The position numbers were made by a program, and so were the translations under genes. The notes under the pieces are model-generated. The model had not been told where the DNA came from. It did not search any database and saw only the letters and a program-made list of their open reading frames with translations. Of a stretch of DNA of 64,000 nt, positions 59,960-64,000 are shown one piece after another. The stretch is from contig CP108521.1 of NCBI GenBank assembly GCA_035999765.1, positions 9,300,001 through 9,364,000 of the forward strand. The letters run 5' to 3'. This DNA is from Streptomyces sp. NBC_01231 (GTDB lineage: Bacteria > Actinomycetota > Actinomycetes > Streptomycetales > Streptomycetaceae). Position 1 is the first letter of the stretch, and every line of letters begins with the position of its first letter.

Positions 59960-60305
59960 TCAACCGGCGGCCGGGGGGCGCGGTCCGGTCGGGTCCGGTC
60001 GGGGCGTCCATCCCGATACAGACCGGTCACTGACCGGCTTGGCACCAGGTCCGAGAGGGGGCACTCTCTCTCGGCCCCGGCCCCGGCCCCGGCCCGTTCC
60101 TCGGCCCCGGCCGCCGGACGCGGCCCGCCGATGGGGTGGGCGGGTAGAAGAGCCCGTCGCGTCGGCCGCCGGTGCGCAGCCGTGGCGGCACCCGCCAGGT
60201 CATCGAACCGGGGGACGAGCCGACCACAACCAGCCGACACCGGGTCCGCCGACACGAACCCGAGCCGGCGGTTCGAAGCACCATCGACATACCTCGGAGG
60301 CAAAA
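59960..60305 (+). other. 346-bp noncoding gap with GC-rich simple repeats
   Basis: The gap between the ALDH and the amidohydrolase contains direct repeats such as GGTCCGGTCGG (near 59981-60001) and GGCCCC runs (near 60073-60100). No promoter consensus or credible ORF was recognised; GGAGG near the end is the ribosome site of the next gene. Confidence 0.5.
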
Positions 60306-61268
60306 ATGCGCATCGTGGCCGTGGAAGAGGCGTTCTCCGTTCCTGGAGCCATCCGGCAAGAGGCAGCGATCCGTCAGCGCATGGACGTGCCGGAGGCGAT
60401 CAAGCAGGAGTGGTTCCGGCGCCTGGACGATCTGACCGAGCTGCGGCTGGCGGACATGGACGCCAACGGCGTCGACGTCCAGGTCCTCTCGTATTCCACG
60501 CCGGGTCTGGAAGTGATCGAGGATCCGGCGGAGGCGGTGGCCGTCGCGCGGCGGGTCAACGACTTTCTGGCCAAGGCGGTCGCCGGTCATCCGAACCGGT
60601 TCGCGGGCTTCGCGGTCCTTCCGCTACAGGACCCGAAGGCCGCGGTCGTGGAGCTGCGCCGGGCGGTGAAGGAGCTCGGGCTCAAGGGCGTGCTGTACAA
60701 CGACCATGTGCGGGGGCACTACCTGGACGAGCCGCAGTTCAGGCCGGTTTGGGCCGAGCTGGAGCGCCTCGGCGTGACGCTGTATCTGCATCCGGCTGTC
60801 ATTCCGGCCGACAACTGGCGCGTCTTCGACGGATATCCCGTGCTGGTCGGGCCGTCCTGGGGCTGGACCGCGACGGTGGGTGCCCATGCGCTCCGGCTGA
60901 TCTACGGCGGTGTGTTCGACGAGTTCCCGGGCGCCTCGGTGACGTTGGGGCACATGGGCGAGCTGCTGCCGTTCCAGACGGCCCGGCTCGACAGCCGCTA
61001 CGACCAGGTGCCCGCCGAGCACAGGGTGCAACACCTGCCCTCGTACTACCTGCGGAACAACGTGTACGTCACCACCAGCGGAGTCATGTCGCATGCCGCG
61101 CTGCTCGGAGCCGTCCATGCCGTCGGTGTCGATCGGGTGCTGTTCTCCATCGACTACCCGTTCGAGTCCAGCGCTGAGGCGGTGGAGTTCCTGCGTACCG
61201 CACCATACGCACCGGCCGACCTCGCGCGCATCGCGCACGGCAACGCCGACCGCGTTCTGGGGCTGTGA
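60306..61268 (+). CDS. Amidohydrolase 2 family decarboxylase (gamma-resorcylate decarboxylase-like)
   Basis: A 320-residue TIM-barrel enzyme. The opening MRIVAVEEAFSVPG with Glu8 (in place of the HxH of other amidohydrolases), His162 (LYLHPAV), His216 (LGHMGE) and Asp283 (FSIDYPFES) match the metal site of gamma-resorcylate / 5-carboxyvanillate decarboxylases. GGAGG is five bases before the ATG. It likely removes CO2 from a hydroxylated benzoate to give a phenol such as resorcinol, which could feed the hydroxyquinol operon at 3444; the substrate is inference. Confidence 0.83.
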   Translation: MRIVAVEEAFSVPGAIRQEAAIRQRMDVPEAIKQEWFRRLDDLTELRLADMDANGVDVQVLSYSTPGLEVIEDPAEAVAVARRVNDFLAKAVAGHPNRFAGFAVLPLQDPKAAVVELRRAVKELGLKGVLYNDHVRGHYLDEPQFRPVWAELERLGVTLYLHPAVIPADNWRVFDGYPVLVGPSWGWTATVGAHALRLIYGGVFDEFPGASVTLGHMGELLPFQTARLDSRYDQVPAEHRVQHLPSYYLRNNVYVTTSGVMSHAALLGAVHAVGVDRVLFSIDYPFESSAEAVEFLRTAPYAPADLARIAHGNADRVLGL

Positions 61269-61331
61269 ACGACCGACAGTCCGCGTAGTCCCGCTTTCTC
61301 TTCACCCGCAGTTGCGATCAGAGGAGCCACG

Positions 61332-62252
61332 ATGCCCAAGGCAGTGCGATTCGCGGAGTACGGGGGCATCGACGCACTGAACGTGGTCGATGTCGACCGG
61401 CCCGAGCCCGGTGAACGTCAGTTGCTCGTCAAGGTGGTCGCCGCCGGGATCAACCCGGGCGAGGCGGCGATCCGGCAGGGGTTCCTGCACGACAGGTTTC
61501 CCGCGACGTTCCCGTCGGGCCAGGGCAGCGACCTCGCCGGGATCGTCGAGGAAGTCGGCGCGGGGGTCACCGGATTCGCCGTAGGTGACGAGGTGATCGG
61601 CTTCACCCACAACCGGGCCAGCCACGCCGAGTACGTGGTCGTGGAGGATGACCAGCTCATCCACCGACCGGCGGGTGTCCCCTGGGAGCAGGCCGGCGCG
61701 CTCTTCGTCGCCGGAACCACGGCGTACGCGGCGGTACATGCCGTCAAGGTCGAGCGTGGCGAGACGGTCGTCGTCTCCGGGGCGGCCGGTGGGGTGGGCT
61801 CACTCGTCGTACAACTCGCGCGGCACGCCGGGGCCACCGTCATCGGTCTGGCGAGCGAGCCCCACCACGCATGGCTCGCCCGGCACGGAGCGATCCCGCT
61901 GACCTACGGAGAGGACGTCGGCGAGCGCGTCCGCGCCGCGGCCGACGGCACGGTCGACGCCTTCATCGACACCTTCGGCGCTCCCTACATCGAACTGGCG
62001 CTGGAACTCGGCGTGCCCGGTGAACGGATCAACACGATCATCGACTTCGCGGGCGCGGCGAAGCACGGCACCAAGGCGGAGGGCTGCGCGGCGGCGGCAA
62101 GGGCCGACGTCCTGCGAGAACTTGCCACACTGCTCGCCGACGGTGATCTGGACATCCCCATCGCCCGTGTCCACCGGCTCGAGGAAGTCCGCGAAGCCTT
62201 CCGAGAACTGGAACGTCGCCACACGAGGGGAAAGATCGTGCTCAAGCCCTGA
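61332..62252 (+). CDS. Zinc-independent MDR oxidoreductase
   Basis: A 306-residue NADPH-dependent MDR protein with SGAAGGVGSLVVQLARHAG and the GroES-like ERQLLVKVVAAGINPGEAA segment. No zinc ligands are seen. It lies 63 bases after the decarboxylase-like gene and is likely co-transcribed. It may reduce quinones or enones formed in the pathway. Confidence 0.87.
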   Translation: MPKAVRFAEYGGIDALNVVDVDRPEPGERQLLVKVVAAGINPGEAAIRQGFLHDRFPATFPSGQGSDLAGIVEEVGAGVTGFAVGDEVIGFTHNRASHAEYVVVEDDQLIHRPAGVPWEQAGALFVAGTTAYAAVHAVKVERGETVVVSGAAGGVGSLVVQLARHAGATVIGLASEPHHAWLARHGAIPLTYGEDVGERVRAAADGTVDAFIDTFGAPYIELALELGVPGERINTIIDFAGAAKHGTKAEGCAAAARADVLRELATLLADGDLDIPIARVHRLEEVREAFRELERRHTRGKIVLKP

Positions 62253-62343
62253 CGGACCCGCATCCCAGTTGATGAACCAAGTACGCGCCCCTGGGGTGAG
62301 CCGGGCAGTGCGGGCCAGGGCCGTGGGCGTGCGCCGCCTTCGT

Positions 62344-63117
62344 TCACAACCCCTGACCGATGTCCCGCGCGGTCGCGAGCAGCGGCTGCGCCAGGTCCGC
62401 GAGTCGTGCGCGGGTGCAGCGGACGGACGGTGCCGCCACGGCAACGGCGGCCACGGCGGTGCCCGTGCGGTCGCGCACGCAGCCGCCGACGGCGTGCACT
62501 CCGCGCTCGCTCTCCTGGAGGTTGAGGGCGTAGCCGTGGCGGCGCACGGACACCAGCTCGTTCATCAGGCTCTCGAAGTCCTTGGGAGACCGGGCCCGGT
62601 CCCCGGGGAGCCCGTTCGGGTAGAGCGCCCGGACCCGGTCCGCCGGCAGTACCGCGAGCATGGCCTTGCCGCCCGAGGTCGCGTGCGCGGGCAGCAGCGT
62701 GCCGGTGCGGAAGCTGACGCGCAGCGCCTGGGGGCCCTCCACGCCGTCCAGGAAGCGGGCTCCGTTGCCCTCGAGCACCATCAGGTGGGTCGTCTCACCC
62801 ACGGCGTCCGCCAGCCGTCGAAGGTGCGGGTGCGCGATGGTGATCAGGTCCGGGGGCGGGGCCGACTGGCTTCCCCTGATCGCCTGCAGAGCCGGCCCCG
62901 GCCGGTACACCTTGTGGCGGTCCTGCGCCGCGAATCCCTCGAAGACGAGCATCGCCAGGATCCGGTGAGCGGTCGAGCGCGCGACGCCGAGCCGGTCGGC
63001 CACGTCCATCACTCGCAGCTCGTCGAGCTCGTGCAGCAGCCGGACGACGCGCAGGGCGTTGCCGGCGGCGCTCACGGGATACGAAGGGCTGGGCGAAGGG
63101 GCCGCTGAATTCTCCAT
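62344..63117 (-). CDS. IclR-family transcriptional regulator
   Basis: A 257-residue IclR regulator: N-terminal HTH in LRVVRLLHELDELRVMDVAD then RLGVARSTAHRILAML, ligand domain with LLPAHATSGGKAMLAVL and ERGVHAVGGCVRDRTG. Divergent from the gentisate-dioxygenase-like gene; an inverted repeat GGAATCC...GGATTCC lies right before its start. It probably senses an aromatic acid and controls the divergent gene. Confidence 0.9.
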   Translation of the reverse strand: MENSAAPSPSPSYPVSAAGNALRVVRLLHELDELRVMDVADRLGVARSTAHRILAMLVFEGFAAQDRHKVYRPGPALQAIRGSQSAPPPDLITIAHPHLRRLADAVGETTHLMVLEGNGARFLDGVEGPQALRVSFRTGTLLPAHATSGGKAMLAVLPADRVRALYPNGLPGDRARSPKDFESLMNELVSVRRHGYALNLQESERGVHAVGGCVRDRTGTAVAAVAVAAPSVRCTRARLADLAQPLLATARDIGQGL

Positions 63118-63120
63118 AGA

Positions 63121-63167
63121 GGAATCCTACGCCTCAAGGATTCCGGTGAGGGGAAACGGCGGCGTAG
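63121..63167. promoter_or_regulatory. Divergent operator region of IclR and gentisate-dioxygenase-like gene
   Basis: GGAATCC (63121-63127) and GGATTCC (63138-63144) form a perfect seven-base inverted repeat around ten bases. CTACGCC (63127-63133) and GGCGTAG (63161-63167) form a second one. TAGCGT at 63165-63170 could be a -10 for the plus-strand gene. Confidence 0.5.
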
Positions 63168-63236
63168 CGTCAGGGACAGCGCGGAACGATGCGCGCCTTT
63201 TCTGGCGGTCGCCGAACACACGACGTGGAGGTTTCC

Positions 63237-64000
63237 GTGACCGACACCACCAGCGAACAGACCGAGCACAAGCTGCTCGACGAGCTGTACGCGGATTTCG
63301 AGGACGCGGGCCTGATCCCGCTGTGGACGCAGGTGGACGGCCTGATGCCGATGTCGCCGCAGCCCGCCGCGGTCCCGCACCTGTGGCGGTGGGCGGAGCT
63401 GCTGCCCATCGCACAGCGCTCCGGAGAGCTCGTACCCGTGGGACGTGGCGGCGAGCGCCGCGCCATGGCGCTGTCCAACCCCGGCCTTCCGGGCCTTCCC
63501 TACGCCACGCCGACCCTGTGGACCGCGATCCAGTACCTGGGTCCGCGTGAGGTCGCCCCCTCGCACCGGCACAGCCAGGGAGCCTTCCGGTTCGTGGTCG
63601 AAGGTGAGGGCGTGTGGACCAACGTCGACGGCGACGCGGTGGCGATGCGGCGGGGTGACCTGCTGCTCACGCCGAGCTGGGCCTTCCACGAGCACCAGAA
63701 CGTCACCGACCAGCCGATGGCCTGGCTCGACGGCCTCGACATCCCGCTCGTCTCCCAACTGGACGCCGGCTTCTTCGAGTTCGGCCCCGACGAGCTCTCC
63801 ACCCGTGCCACCCCCGAGCGTTCGCGCGGCGAGCGGCTGTGGGGGCACCCCGGGCTGCGCCCGATGGGTCTGCCCGACCAGCCCAACTCCCCACTGGGCG
63901 CCTACCGTTGGGAACACACCGACGCCGCCCTGACCGCCCAGCTGGAGCTGGAGGAGGAAGGCGTGCCCGGTGTGCTCGAACCCGGGCACGCCGGAGTCCG
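63237..64000 (+). CDS. Gentisate 1,2-dioxygenase-like cupin, N-terminal part
   Basis: The first 254 codons are in the window; the gene runs off the right edge. The cupin domain holds SHRHSQGAFRFVVEGEG and LLLTPSWAFHEHQN, the His ligands of the Fe(II) site of gentisate/salicylate 1,2-dioxygenases, and the N-terminus LYADFEDAGLIPLW followed by HLWRW is typical of that family. GGAGG is five bases before the GTG. It would open gentisate to maleylpyruvate. A FAH-family gene at 46291 could act downstream. Confidence 0.87.
   Translation, partial: MTDTTSEQTEHKLLDELYADFEDAGLIPLWTQVDGLMPMSPQPAAVPHLWRWAELLPIAQRSGELVPVGRGGERRAMALSNPGLPGLPYATPTLWTAIQYLGPREVAPSHRHSQGAFRFVVEGEGVWTNVDGDAVAMRRGDLLLTPSWAFHEHQNVTDQPMAWLDGLDIPLVSQLDAGFFEFGPDELSTRATPERSRGERLWGHPGLRPMGLPDQPNSPLGAYRWEHTDAALTAQLELEEEGVPGVLEPGHAGV

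Noticed and set aside
60592..60603. A fifth exact CGAACCGGTTCG
   Set aside because: It lies inside the decarboxylase-like coding region, encoding the PNRF residues, far from any promoter. It is probably chance in a GC-rich genome, though a genome scan could confirm.

Overview
The window reads as a Streptomyces-type chromosome. It is very GC-rich with strong G/C in third codon positions, uses many GTG starts, has frequent ATGA/GTGA stop-start overlaps, and carries LacI-controlled sugar ABC transporters and several regulators of the actinobacterial MmyB-like HTH family. Fifty-nine gene entries are listed: two are cut by the window edges and one is a pair of gene relics. No tRNA, rRNA, insertion sequence or CRISPR array was seen.

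Layout. (1) 1-6.7 kb, aromatic catabolism: an operon of a FAH-fold hydrolase and an MDR dehydrogenase, a divergent extradiol (VOC) dioxygenase, an IclR regulator, and a hydroxyquinol operon (FAD monooxygenase, hydroxyquinol 1,2-dioxygenase, maleylacetate reductase) closed by a 23-bp perfect hairpin. (2) 6.8-19.1 kb, a glycan locus: a 1219-residue secreted multidomain glycosidase, a divergent LacI regulator, a sugar ABC importer, a six-hairpin glycosidase and a second secreted glycosidase with a ricin-type lectin. The divergent promoter region holds four copies of the palindrome CGAACCGGTTCG. (3) 19.2-33 kb, redox and electrophile-stress genes: SDR, AKR, quinone reductase, DJ-1, cupin, AhpD-like and NTF2-like proteins plus three MmyB-like regulators. 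Several promoters share a GGGGAA...TTCCCC operator-like element. (4) 33-41.4 kb: a TetR/SDR operon, then a GH3 glycosidase, LacI regulator and ABC importer set like the actinomycete beta-xyloside (bxl) loci. (5) 41.5-51.2 kb, a second aromatic block: FAD monooxygenase and, divergently, a seven-gene run of NTF2-like, VOC dioxygenase, FAH hydrolase, methyltransferase-like, bicupin, MDR and NmrA-like proteins. (6) 51.2-58.1 kb: a TetR, gene relics, an MFS exporter fused to three transthyretin-like domains, a MarR-Lrp operon and a MarR/SDR pair. (7) 58.2-64 kb, a third aromatic block: aldehyde dehydrogenase, a decarboxylase-type amidohydrolase, MDR, an IclR and a gentisate-dioxygenase-like gene cut by the window end.

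How it may fit together. The catabolic parts look like an aromatic-acid/aldehyde degradation set split into three blocks. Three promoters in blocks 5 and 7 share an element reading TTGRCYC..GTTCAAGAG, which suggests a common regulator. The decarboxylase-type amidohydrolase could in principle supply resorcinol-type phenols to the hydroxyquinol branch; this is inference. The stress genes between the catabolic blocks would suit a cell that makes quinones and reactive aldehydes during aromatic breakdown. The most novel-looking items are the two shared operator families, the leaderless-promoter architecture repeated at the MmyB, MarR and SDR genes, and the MFS-transthyretin fusion.
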